DNA of 64,000 nucleotides from Atriophallophorus winterbourni (taxonomy: Eukaryota > Platyhelminthes > Trematoda > Plagiorchiida > Microphallidae), in assembly GCA_013407085.1 (NCBI GenBank), contig JACCGJ010001650.1, positions 182,568-246,567 on the forward strand. The letters are read 5' to 3'. Positions within the stretch are counted from its first letter, which is position 1. The number at the start of each line of letters is the position of its first letter. Shown here one piece after another: positions 47,398 to 58,299 of this stretch. The notes beneath the pieces are model-generated. The model had not been told where the DNA came from. It worked only from the letters and a program-made list of their open reading frames with translations, and made no database searches. Made by a program: the position numbers and the translations under genes.

Positions 47398-47760
47398 ACA
47401 GTATGTGGCTGACAAGCCAATCGAGCGTCCAGAATTTCTTTCGGTGGAAAGCTGCGGAGAAGCGCCCACCACTGCCAAAGGGTAAATCCTTTTTCTCCGT
47501 GTGGAACCTCTGATGGTCGTAGGACTAGGAGAATGTAGTTGGAGGAGCACCGCGCTATAATCGATGCACTGCCAAAAGGTAATTTTCTTTCTTCTCTGTT
47601 TGCAATCTCTGATGATCGCGGTGCCAGGAGCTGTAGTAGTAGGATAGTAGTAGGACAGCAACGCGCAATAATCCATGCTGGAAAAAAGAAAAGGCAGTTT
47701 CTCCTCACCAGCACGGTGAGAGGTCAGCTGAAGGAGAATCCGATATCCGATCTATTTCAA
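47398..47760 (-). repeat. CR1 3' UTR-like block, inverted
   Basis: The reverse complement of about 47660-47735 matches 46700-46790 (CAGCTGACCTCTCACCGTGC; TGAGGAGAAACTGC; TTTCCAGCAT). 47430-47490 matches 46840-46920. Short internal direct repeats (CGCTATAATCGATGC and CGCAATAATCCATGC; TCTGATGGTCG and TCTGATGATCG) give units of roughly 100-110 bp. Confidence 0.65.
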
Positions 47761-47803
47761 GATTATTACAAGAATTTTTATGCTATTTTCAACGAATTTG
47801 ATT

Positions 47804-48525
47804 ATGGTTACGACTCGTAAATTCGCAAAAGGAGATCATGCAGCACCGACTGTAAGGAAGCCTCAAGATAATGGGGGCTTCGCTGCTCACTCTGGGGATT
47901 CTTGTCTGGTTTGTTCGAAACAGGTCGCCAATACCGCTAAAGCTGTTCAATGTGAAATTTGTTTAATGTGGATACATATTCAATGTGGTGGAATGAAGCC
48001 GGAGATGCATCGTTGGCTTCAGAAAAATTAATGCGATATCATTCGCACGATATGTAATATATGCCTTCCACCGACTGGTTTTAAGCTCGCAAGTACTCAG
48101 CTTTAAGTTGACACGGCTTCTGCTAAGACCTCTGAAAGTATTGATGGGAAATTGTAAATAGTGTCTCACCCTCGAAGAAGGATAACCACCACACATCTTG
48201 TGTACAGCAAGTTTGCGTGCAATCTGAAGATGTACGCACCTTTGCGGAAGTTGCTTCCTCGCCTGTAGTCGATTTCAAAGACGGAATTAGTTTTGCCAGT
48301 GAAACAAACTTTCTTGAGCCCAAAGAGGTCCAGGAACCCTCACAGCTAGATAAAACTATAAAGAATAAACACCAGAACTTTACGACTGTTGAAAGTAGAA
48401 AATCCTGTGTTATTCTTCACAATGCGCCGGAGCAAACAGGTGCCTTGGCGATAGACAGGGTTAAACAGGAACGCGAGTTCTCCGAAAGATCGTGTGAAGA
48501 TGCGAAAAGCTACTCAGGAGATTAG
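47804..48525 (+). pseudogene. CR1 ORF1 with PHD-like zinc finger, broken
   Basis: 47804-48031 reads MVTTRKFAKGDH, then CLVCSKQVANTAKAVQCEIC and MWIHIQCGGM, a PHD-like Cys/His finger as in ORF1 of CR1 elements. A stop at 48029-48031 interrupts it. A second segment (48217-48525) continues the hydrophilic, Ser/Glu-rich ORF1 body. Its role in the family is RNA/nucleoprotein binding for the LINE. Confidence 0.7.
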
Positions 48526-48555
48526 CGAGCGCAGAGCCGCAGGTGAAACTAACTT

Positions 48556-49365
48556 GTGCATTGTGGATTTTCGGGTTGTGAGGATGAGGCCAAAAGTTCG
48601 TTGGGAACCTCTGACAATAGGCATTCGGAGGGATCTGGATCTTTGAAAGTGATATATTTTAATGCGAGGAGCTTGAGAAACAAACTGGATGAACTCTTTG
48701 ATCGGATTAGACAAGACCCTCCAGCGATCATTGCGGTGACGGAAACCTGGCTCTCACCTGAGCAGGAAGATCCTGAGCTGGCCTTACTTGGATATAGACT
48801 CTTTCGCTCAGATCGAAAAGACGCTGAAATCGGTGGTGGGGTTGCCTTATATTTCCAACAACATATTTTCGTCGCAGTGTTGGCTCGCTTCCTGCAGACT
48901 GCCGGTATGGCTGAGGGTTTATGGTGCCGTATAAGGACTGAGGCTTTATTTGCCACGATAGGTGTCGTTTATCGTTCTCTCAATACTCAGGCAGATACTC
49001 TGATATCACAGATATGTCAGTATGGTAGATCTTCAAGTTGCTTGATTATAGGGGATTTCAATGCTCCTAGTATTGATCGGACTTCGCTAGAGGAAGGTTC
49101 TGGGTCCTTCGAGCGGGACTTATTGGACGCTGTGGTTCATGGGCCTCGTGCAGCATGTTTTCCATCCGACCAGAGTAGGCCCTACTGGGTGTGAATCCAT
49201 TTTGGACTTGGTATTCACTCCCACGCAGTCCGATATTACTGAGCTTCTGACTGACGCTCCATTAGGCTGTAGTGATCATGCCACCTTAAGTTTTAGTTGG
49301 AAACGCAACACCGGATCCAATTCCCAGAAGGAATTCTTGGAAGGCAGACGCGGGTAGGTTACGGG
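48556..49365 (+). pseudogene. CR1 endonuclease (ORF2 N-terminus), 3' truncated
   Basis: Reads VIYFNARSLRNKLDELFDRI, IIAVTETWLSPEQEDPELAL (catalytic Glu), GGGVALYFQQ, GVVYRS, LIIGDFNAPSIDRTSLEEGS, then after a frameshift at about 49140, ILDLVFTPTQSDI and LGCSDHATLSFSW. It is the same subfamily as 2665-5226. It stops at about 49365, before the RT. LINEs normally lose the 5' end, so the missing 3' part implies a later deletion or rearrangement. Confidence 0.85.
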
Positions 49366-49399
49366 ATGTCGATTATTACCGAGTTGAAATAAATCACTG

Positions 49400-49670
49400 C
49401 GGGTGCCCACTTCTGGTGAGTTCCGTTACTTTTCTCAGACAAACGACTGTAAGTGGCTGATAAGCCAATCTCGCATTCTGGATTATTGTTGCTTGAAATC
49501 TTCGATTGAGCGTCCACTACTGCAAAATTTGGTTCATTCTTCATTCATACCCTCATCGTATACGACAGTTTATGATACGTCAAGAGTTATTCATAACGTC
49601 CATTGTTGCACAAAGCCTTTGAAAAAACGGAGGGTTTCTCTTCGCTGAGTGGTCAGCTGAGGATGAATTG
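49400..49670 (-). repeat. CR1 3' UTR-like block, inverted, second copy
   Basis: GTGGCTGATAAGCCAATC at about 49452 matches 47405, and TTTCTCTTCGCTGAGTGGTCAGCTGA resembles 47700-47735. Same orientation as 47398-47760. Confidence 0.5.
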
Positions 49671-50429
49671 GTGCGTACATCGGTAACGTGATATTATATT
49701 ATGCAGTGTTGTTTTACATGATGAGTATATTTTTAGCACTGTTACAGTATTTCTTCAACTTCATTTGTAGAAAGATGGACAAAAATAATAATATACAACA
49801 TTTTGAGAACAGATCTATCCAAATAAATGAATGAATAAATAATTTTATCCTTGGAAATCCAAGACATGTTAATCATGATCAATAATTTCCAAAATGTTTG
49901 TCCAATGAAATTGCTGTATGAACATCTGCAAAAACATTTTCAATGACATTTCTTCAGCAGAATTTGACGTGCATTAAATATAAAGTTACTAGTATTTACA
50001 AATTGCGATCAGATAATCTGAACGTGATCTGATATTATACAAAAACACTAAAATTCGGGAAAAAATTCATAGATGTTCCCAAGAGCACTGATATTTAAAA
50101 AAAATGTACATCGAGGATGCGTGATGATCACTGTTGTTGATTTTCCGAGCCTATTCGTTTTGATTGTTCGAAATAGACTGATCTATCCTGAATATAAGCC
50201 GTGTCCTTGTCCGCTGGGCGAAGAAAATTGATTTCACTATGTTGATGTCTCAAGCGGGCCAGTTTTATTTGGGTGCATATTGAGAAATTATGCTGTGAAG
50301 TAAATACTCGAACGCGAGAGAACGTTCTTTCGAAAGTTATGAAAATTTGTTTAATATCAATATTCAGGAATGCCATTATTATATAAATCATCAGATAGAA
50401 CATCTAAGTGTTTTTTCGATGGTAAGTAA
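49671..50429. other. AT-rich spacer
   Basis: No recognised gene. The sharp rise in AT content continues into the LINE that follows. Confidence 0.4.
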
Positions 50430-51880
50430 TGTAGCCAGATGTGATTTGAATTCATTTAAAGAGGAGCTGAGTCTTATATTTTTTGGAAGAAGATTCCACA
50501 GTTAACCATATTTATTTGAGTAGAAATTGTTCCTTTCTTTAGTACGAAACCTTGATAATTTAATATTCTTTTCACTGTTTCTCAAATTCATGCCGCATAT
50601 GAAGATTCGAACTTATTTCTATATTATTCGTTGGCAGTATTTTAAAGAATAAGATGAGATTATGCTTGAGTCTGCGAAACAATAAGGGATCGAGGTTCAG
50701 TTGTATACACCTTTCTCCATAAGATCGTTTGTTTTTATAACCGATGTTGGGTTTTGAGAAATTACGTTGTATATTTTCTAAAACTATGTCATTAGATTTA
50801 TTGATATTGGTACATATTATGCTACAATAGTCCAGAAGAGGAATGGTGAATAATTTATATATTTCCATTTCACAATGAGGTTGAATTATAGATCTATGTA
50901 TAATATTCATACTTTGCTTGGCTTTAGTAATAAGATGGCGAATCTGTTCATTGAAAGTGAGTGGTTCAGTATATCGAAATCCTAAATCACGCGTGCTGTC
51001 TATTATTTGAATTGCGTTATTGTTAAGAAGAATTGAGTTATCTTTTATCATGCATCTTATAGGTATAAAAATTGATTTTGCTGCTGAGAACGTAAGACCG
51101 TTATTTGTCGCCTATTTTGCAAGTTTAGTCGAGCTATATAAGTTTGTGTTCGAATAACTGGGAATTTGACAACGACTTTCAAGTAATCAGCGAATAAGAG
51201 CAGTTTACTATGTGAAATGAACTTATGTACGCCATTTATATACATAATAAACAGTAAAGGGCCTAACACGCAACCTTGAATCACCCCACTGGGAATAGGC
51301 GGGATGCGATAACTGTAACCATTGACTTCAACAGTATAAGTGCGATCGGAAGGAAAAGAAGTTAGCCAGAAAAGAATTTTATCATCGATGCCATATGATT
51401 CAAGTTTTAAAAATAATAACATATGAGGAACAGTATCAAATACTTTAGTTATATCTAGGAAGACAAATACTACCTCCGATCCTTCCTCGTATATAGTAAT
51501 ATAATCAAAGTATCCAATCTGGCATGTAATGCAATATCTTTTCTTCATAAAGCCACGTTGAGCTCAAGAGAAGAAACTAGGAGATAAGTGATTAAAGATA
51601 GCTTTTCTATTATTTTTTCCAAGTAATCTAGATAGAATTACTGTGTGGTTATTTAGGCAATAATTTGAAGCAGTGTGCTTCGAGCCAGACTAATGTCTGC
51701 GTGTAACAACACAGTGTTTCCATTATAAAGGGAAGATTCCAGATTCGATTGAAGTGTTAAATAAGTTCTGTAGAATAAGTTTGAAATCATCACCACCCAT
51801 TCTGCAAACGGCAGGTGGAAGACCTATTGTGTCTGGATTGATTCTCATTTTATTTTGCTACAGACTTCATTAATCTCATT
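50430..51880 (-). pseudogene. AT-rich CR1/jockey-like LINE: RT
   Basis: Minus-strand order: INPDTIGLPPAVC (about 51840), SIESGIFPL, VVFVFLDITKVFDTVPHMLL (first Asp kept), PSGVIQGCVLGPLLFIMYIN, KLLLFADYLKVVVKF (second Asp of FADD is Tyr), then DSTRDLGFRYTEPLTFNEQI, IPLLDYCSII and RRLKHNLILFFKILPTNN. The AT content is higher than in neighbouring LINEs, suggesting a distinct family. Catalysis is lost. Confidence 0.78.
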
Positions 51881-51935
51881 CAGCGCAGTCAGCCAATGAT
51901 TGCTCGATGGGACAGCAATCTATATCGATCGCGCT
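51881..51935. other. Spacer
   Basis: Short spacer before the direct repeat. Confidence 0.3.
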
Positions 51936-53275
51936 TGAATAATGTGATTAACATTGATTGTACAAACATTGTGATATTCATTTCATTCAGTCGATAGACG
52001 AGTTCACACAAGGTTGTGGCTTTCTCTTACTCACCGCTGGGCCAGCATCTCACACAGATATAACAATTAACTACGGCCATGGACCTACAGGAAGAAATAT
52101 TTCTTTCCCAATAAAAAAACTAAAGAACGTCAACTGAACATTTTTGACATCATTATGTCAAAACTCACTAAAAGAACACAAGATTTAGTACTAAACTCGA
52201 ACATAATAGAGTCAGAGAAAAATACTTTCACATATTGGAGCACGCCAGTATCATCAGAATTCATACAAGCATTAATCAGCCAAAAGAAGCAGCACTCACA
52301 GGCATAATGCTTTACACATCAAAGAATGTCAGATCCATGTGAACTAATACAAGAATATTTACAGTTTCAGCAACAGGTCATGCAGCGAATCACATCTCAC
52401 TTGATCAACAGTTCAATTTCTGCACAATCGACTGACACTCCAGCACAAAGCGTCCACAAATTTCATAATCAGCCAGAGGATGTAGTGCCTTTGATTCGCA
52501 AGGATTGAAAAAACTCACTAAACATGCGTTCACGGAAAACGAGGTGCAGTCTTCCGGTTACTATGAGTTTCAAGCAAAAGTTGTATGAAATCCGGAATCC
52601 GCCCTCCGACATGGAATTAATAAATGCCGGTGAAGAATGTCGAACATGGGAGAATCTTAAACACGAATCTGAAATGCTTGAACAAACTAATCTGCCTCTA
52701 ATTGCAGACTTGAATACTTTTCAATCGAAAAGTAGAATGCTCACAACATTAAACAGCAAAAAATACATTGAAAAAATTCCACACTGCACCGTGAAATGTG
52801 GCACTATGGACCAAAATTCACACAAAAAACAAATTGGCGAGCTAATGCTGCCACGTTATGTCAACCATCTCGAACAACAAAACGGAAATTCAGAGTACAC
52901 AAAACAATCGCCAAATAAGTCAACCAATAAATTCTACCAAACTGTGACTCGACCCAAAATCTTCATGACCCACCCAGCAACAAGCCACCTTAAAACCGAA
53001 GTTTATAAAAAGCAAAATCACATGTCACGTAGATCACCTGTCAACTGACGATGTCCGAACTGTCTGTCGAACGTTACAATTTTTTCAAATCAGGAATTTG
53101 CAGCGTAGTCATCGAATGAATAATCGACAAAGCATCAATCAATATTAATCGAGGGTGAATAATGTAAATATCATTCATTGTACAAACATTGTGATATTCA
53201 TTTCAGTCGGGCGATAGACGAGTTCACCTAAGATTGTGTATCTCACTTACTAACGGCTAGGTCACACTTGATCAT
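51936..53275 (+). mobile_element. Element between about 120-bp direct repeats, possibly LTR-type
   Basis: The segments 51936-52062 and 53156-53275 share TGAATAATGT, TTGTACAAACATTGTGATAT, CGATAGACGAGTTCAC and TCACAC with moderate divergence. Between them two frames (52326-52508 and 52524-53048) encode hydrophilic, Gln/Asn/Lys-rich protein beginning MSDPCELIQEYLQFQQQVMQ, which looks like a gag N-terminus. No protease, RT or integrase. I infer a small non-autonomous LTR element with two diverged LTRs; a primer-binding site was not recognised. Confidence 0.5.
52326..53048 (+). pseudogene. Gag-like frames between the direct repeats
   Basis: Two adjacent frames in different phases (52326-52508; 52524-53048), 60 and 174 codons. 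Composition is polar and rich in Gln, Asn, Lys and Ser. The first resembles gypsy gag N-termini. No zinc knuckle is certain. If one gene, it carries a stop or frameshift at about 52508. Confidence 0.4.
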
Positions 53276-53782
53276 ACTAGTGGAATAACGTGTATTGCAC
53301 AACCAACAAGGCGTGTATGTATTGAACGGACGTATATTCCGGCGCTCCTACGATTTCGAATCTACTTCACTCCCGAATTGTCGTATCTGGATATTTTATA
53401 CCTTTTCGGATTCCTCTCATAACAAGCATTGTGAACACAATATTCTTGGAGAGAAAACACACAATTTCTAAAGAAATTCATCCTTCACCTTCTGAACCAA
53501 ACTGAACGCACGCGTGCAAGTTTGAGTAAACTACGGAATATTCGACTGATTTTACGACTGTTCAAAAAAGCTCAAACTTCTACTTCGCTTGTCACCTTGG
53601 ACCACAAAATCGGATCCAATTTTGAGGAGCTACGCGACGTTTTACCCATACTACACTAAGCGCGATTTTTCACTCACCTAGTTCGTTTCATCCGCTACGA
53701 AACCCGTCTACACATCATACGGACCTACACGAACACACCCACTTACCCGAACCATCGATCGATAATTTTTCGCTCCGGTGCC
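53276..53782. other. 5' UTR region of the CR1 element
   Basis: No frame. Probably the 5' UTR of the CR1 copy whose ORF1 begins at 53783. The exact element start is not visible. Confidence 0.4.
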
Positions 53783-54931
53783 ATGACCTCACAAACGAAG
53801 CCCATTGACATCGGTCACGTGTGCAAACTTTGTCGAAAGGCCGTAAGCCGCAAAGCCCGACAGGCTAATCGTTTTGTTTGTCGTGAGAAGGTTCATATGA
53901 AGTGCGATGCTACTTTGACCGTCGATGCCCTTACTGTTATCAATGCAGACGAAATTCCAGGAGTTTGCTACATCTGTCAGGCATGCAGATCTCAATCCAG
54001 AAATTTTACGAAGACAACTGTGAGCACACAGACCGACGCGGATACGAAAATTTTATGTTTAGAGAGTAGTGTACAAAGAATCGAAGGTCTGCTAAACGAG
54101 CTACTGATTGGTAAACTTGGATCTAGAGCAGATTGTGAACATCATGTCTCATCCGCGGTTATAGAAAGGCAGCAAACCGAAAAAGATGATGACCAACCTG
54201 TACACAAGCGCCCACATAATTCGAAACACGTTTCTGACGCGAACTCCTCTGTCACTAAAACGGTTACAAAGACCAAGATGCTTGCTCATCGGGTGGTTCC
54301 GCTCAAACAATCGGTTTTAACACCTAATGTTGCCGCCCCAAAGATCTCAAAAAATCTCTCTGTAATCTGTACCAACATACAGGAGTCCAGCGAGACACTT
54401 CTGGTGAATAGACAACGATACGACCTAGAACAATGGTCCAAACTTTTTACGTTGATGGGGTTGGAAACGATAAAACCTTCAGCTGTTACACGTTTGGTTC
54501 GCCACCAAAGCTCCCCACACTCCCGCGAAGCGCGGCTACTAAAAGTAACACTAAACAGTGAGAGGGATATGGAGATTATTCTTTTGAATTCTTACTTGTT
54601 ACGTGACATACCTACGTGCAATACTCGAATCTACGCCGATATACCCTGGTATGAAAGAAAAGGAGGCGGAGACGTTCGTAAGAAAGCCAATGAGCGCAGT
54701 CTGATCCCTCTAGGCGTTCCAGAGGCTACCAGTACAACAGAGGCCGCGAAACAACAACAACACGACTATAAACAGTGGTTATACGTTGCAGAAGCGATTG
54801 GAGCACGCGAAAGTGTTGTCGCAAATACCTTCAGGATATCGAGGTCATCAAACTACAAAGGCGATGGACCACCCTTTTTAAAACTCACTTTCATAACTTC
54901 TGCTATGGCAGCCTTTGTCAGACAAAATTGA
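53783..54931 (+). CDS. CR1 ORF1 protein (382 aa), PHD-like finger
   Basis: Begins MTSQTKPIDIGHVCKLCRKA. The finger uses CKLC (about 14-17), the VCREKVHMKC stretch (about 33-42) and CYICQAC (about 64-70). A short coiled-coil-like segment (SVQRIEGLLNELLI) follows, then a basic Ser/Thr/Lys linker, and a folded C-terminal region (from about 190: NLSVICTNIQES, RLLKVTLNSERD, FLKLTFI) with the pattern of an RNA-binding/transposase-22-like fold. The frame is intact over the usual length for CR1 ORF1. Known role of such proteins: nucleic-acid binding and chaperone activity in the LINE RNP. The start is the first ATG after a long frameless region. Confidence 0.82.
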   Translation: MTSQTKPIDIGHVCKLCRKAVSRKARQANRFVCREKVHMKCDATLTVDALTVINADEIPGVCYICQACRSQSRNFTKTTVSTQTDADTKILCLESSVQRIEGLLNELLIGKLGSRADCEHHVSSAVIERQQTEKDDDQPVHKRPHNSKHVSDANSSVTKTVTKTKMLAHRVVPLKQSVLTPNVAAPKISKNLSVICTNIQESSETLLVNRQRYDLEQWSKLFTLMGLETIKPSAVTRLVRHQSSPHSREARLLKVTLNSERDMEIILLNSYLLRDIPTCNTRIYADIPWYERKGGGDVRKKANERSLIPLGVPEATSTTEAAKQQQHDYKQWLYVAEAIGARESVVANTFRISRSSNYKGDGPPFLKLTFITSAMAAFVRQN

Positions 54932-55014
54932 AAAATACACAGAAAAAATATACCAAATGAGCTCAGACTCAGCATACCGAAGGTTGCCTCCGAAACACAA
55001 GCTGCAGCGACGCC

Positions 55015-57922
55015 GTGCGAAGACACGGACAGACTGAACTCGTAATTTGTTTCAAAAAACTGCAATGGTCCGGCTCTCAGGTGGTCGGACATACAAACAT
55101 CATCCGCGTAGGCTCGCTACACACGAAGACCACTGTTAAATGCCTATACACAAATGCACAGTGCTTGCGGAACAAAATCGCCGAATTATCCCATTTTAAC
55201 GCTCAGTTTTCTGCTGACATCATTGCTATTACCGAAACATGGTTTTACGATCAGGTGAACGATTGCGAGCTGGCACTTCCCAACATGATCCTACTTCGAC
55301 GAGACCGTTCAAGATCAGGTGGTGGAGTTGCTTTGTATTATAACGAGCGTCTTCAATGCACAGCTGTATCTGACACAACGTTTGAGCTAGAGGACACCAT
55401 GTGGTGTAGCCTTCGCTTGGAAACTGGAGAGAACTGTATACTTGGTGTGATCTACCGCTCGCCCAACTCTTCCGATGCCCACAATAAAACGTTGTTACAA
55501 ATGATGCGCAACGCTGGAAACATTAGAGGATGCCAATTGTTAATAATGGGTGATTTTAACCTCCCACATCTCTACACCAAGAGTGTGCATACTCAGCAAT
55601 CCCTTGAGTACAAATTCCGTGAGATTATCACTTTCACTCCCCTATACAACCATGTCCGTTCATTCACTCAAAAAAGGGGCCTCAATGAATCATCAATTCT
55701 AGATCTAGTTTTAACCACCGGAGCAACAGCAGTGGAGTCAGTGCACTATCATAGTCCTTTGGGGCTAAGTGACCATCTTGTGTTGTCCTTCGAATTCGTG
55801 TGCAACGCCAGAAGGGCGTCGGGCGACGTTAAGTTCATCAGAAGAGTCGATTACTTCGGCCTTCGCGGTGCCATTACGATTATGGAGGAAGAACATCTCG
55901 ATCTTATGAATGCAGGTACTCATTGTTCTAGTCTGTTAAGTTATATCGGTACAAATCTAGACGAAAATTCTACCTGTGTTCCCAAAAGGAAATCAAGAAC
56001 ATTTTGCTTCAAACTCCGAAGACGCACTCGGAAGTGGATAGCCATGCGAAATTCCGCATGGGCTGCACACAAAATAAAACGAACAGACGCATCTTGGGAA
56101 CACTTTCGTAGTTTTCGTAACAAGGTGACGTCCTTGATTCGAGAAGACAAGCAATATCACCATTTTAAGCTGATCGACCAGATGGAACGACATCCTAAGT
56201 TGCTGTACACCATCGTAAACACCGCGACCAAGGTTAAGCCAGGTGTATTTCCTATCCAGACAGAGAACGGACTGACTGATAATGTCACGGATACAGATGA
56301 TGCCCTAATATCATTTTATGCGCAAGTATTTTGTCCAAAGAACGTGTCAACGCTGACGTCTTTGCCGCACCAACTACAAGTCGAATGCCTTAGCAACATC
56401 GAGGTAAATCCTACGGTTGTGCGAAAGCATTTACGCGGGATGAACGTTCGCAAATCACCAGGAGAGGATGGAATAACACCCGCTGTTCTGAAGTCATGCG
56501 AGCTGGAGCTTTGTGGCCCACTAAGTGGTCTATTCAGGCACTCATTGAATACGGGAACCGTAACAAATCAATGGAAAACCGGTGTTATCACACCAATCTA
56601 CAAAGGGGGCAGTCGTTCTGATCCGGCGAATTACCGCCCCGTGACGCTTCTTTCAGCGGTTTCTAAAATTTTGGAACGCCTGGTGTGTGAACGACTTGTT
56701 GAACATATCGAGAACCATCAGCTAATAACTTTCACACAACACGGATTTAGGAAAACATATTCATGCCTGTCTAACTTGCTCACGACTCTAAATGACTGGA
56801 CGCAAGCACTAGACCAAGGGGTTCCGTCCATGCCGGTTACTTAGATATATCTAAAGCATTCGACAGAGTGAATCACTCCTTACTGCTTCAGAAGCTGCAG
56901 AATGTTGGCGTCATCGGAAACCTACTAACATGGTTCAAAAGTTACCTGTCTGGACGCAAAGTAAAAGTCAGAATAGATGGTGAAACTTCTCGAACAATTG
57001 AAGCCACGAGCGGAGTCCCTCAGGGTTCGGTTCTCGGTCCGATACTGTTTCTCATATTTATAAACGATCTACCAAACTTACTAGCATGTAAGCTTGTTTT
57101 ATTCACAGACGATGTAAAAATCTGGACGAAGGTCAACTCTATCGAGGACTGTCAAGTTCTGCAAGGAGATTTGAATAAGCTGCACCAGTGGTCAATCCAA
57201 AACAAACTGCCATTTAATTTCCGCAAGTGCAAAATGTTGCAAGTCGGAAAACCCTTTCCCTTACCTACACACTTGGCAGCCACCCGCTTGAATGGAGTAC
57301 ATCACAAAAAGATCTCGGAATCTTGGTGTCTGGCACTTTGAAGAACAGCCTACAGTGCGAAGCCGTCTACAAGCTTGCTAGGTTTACTGAAACGCATTTT
57401 CGGACGTTTCCCACCACACTCACTCGCGAAATTACTAAACACTTACATACATCCTGTCGTTGACTACGCTGTACAAGCTCGGACGCCATGGATGGAAAAA
57501 ACATCTCGCTCCTCGAACGAATTTATCACAAGGCAACCAAAATTGTTACCGGATTGAATAATTTACCCTTTGAGCAGCGACTGACCAGACTTGGACTGTG
57601 CACCCTCGAGCGCAGGCGTATCCTACACGACCTCAATCTGACATATCGAATTATCTATGCGAAATCCCACCCTCTCAAACACCTCTTCAAGTTTGGTTCG
57701 GTTGTCCCCACACGCAGCCACCCTTTGACCCTTCAAATCCCACACTCACGATTGAAGTGTCGTCGTCACTTCTTTGCTGTTCGTGTATGCTACTTGTGGA
57801 ATAGCTTGCCGACAGATATTGTTACCTCAGCGAACGAGCACATCTTTAAACAAAGGTTACGAAACCTTATGTTGAGAACTACTGCGTTGGCCCCTACCCT
57901 ATTGATGTCTATATTATTTTAA
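55015..57922 (+). pseudogene. CR1 ORF2: APE endonuclease and RT, frameshifted
   Basis: Endonuclease: YTNAQCLRNKIAELSHFNAQ, IIAITETWF (catalytic Glu), GGGVALYYNERL, GVIYRSPNSS, LLIMGDFNLPHL, SILDLVLT, LGLSDHLVLSF (catalytic His). RT: KSPGEDGITP, NYRPVTLLSAVSKILERLV, QHGFRKTYSCLSNLL, YLDISKAFDRVNHSLLL, SGVPQGSVLGPILFLIFIND, KLVLFTDDVKIW (Asp pair intact). C-terminus: HPVVDYAVQARTPW, RRHFFAVRVCYLWNSLP. Frameshifts at about 56830, 57260-57290, 57370 and 57480 are the main damage. All catalytic residues survive, so the breaks are recent or partly sequencing indels. Confidence 0.87.
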
Positions 57923-58115
57923 CGCACGGAACTACCGTCCATCCAAAGATTCTTTTCCCTCAGTCTGTGTCGCCATTGAGGATTATTTTTGCTCCACCTA
58001 TGAAGAACATGGATATGACCATACAAGTAACGATTTTTTTAATTTTTTATACGTATATCCTATGGTACTGTACAGCAATTTGCTTTTTTACCCATAAATC
58101 TTGAATCTTGAAAAC

Positions 58116-58299
58116 GGGTTTTAGAAGTACCCTTACCGCCGAGCAACGACGCATTTAATGTTGCCTTGCACCTACATTAACGTCATCATCACCAAAGCAG
58201 AGTACAAGCAACTAAATCCCTCAAATATAACACGGCCATGGCTGTTCCATAGGGTTTGTATTAAATCCATCTGCTGACACCACAGAGAAATAATTCAGC
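58116..58299. other. Spacer
   Basis: Nothing recognised. Confidence 0.3.

Larger units (their letters stand above)
53783..58115 (+). mobile_element. CR1-like LINE, nearly complete, two ORFs
   Basis: ORF1 (53783-54931) is intact. ORF2 (55015-57922) covers endonuclease, RT and C-terminus, with about four frameshifts and few or no in-frame stops. The 3' UTR ends in AAATCTTGAATCTTGAAAA at about 58095-58115, a short tandem tail of the kind CR1 elements carry. This is the youngest-looking LINE in the window. Confidence 0.87.
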
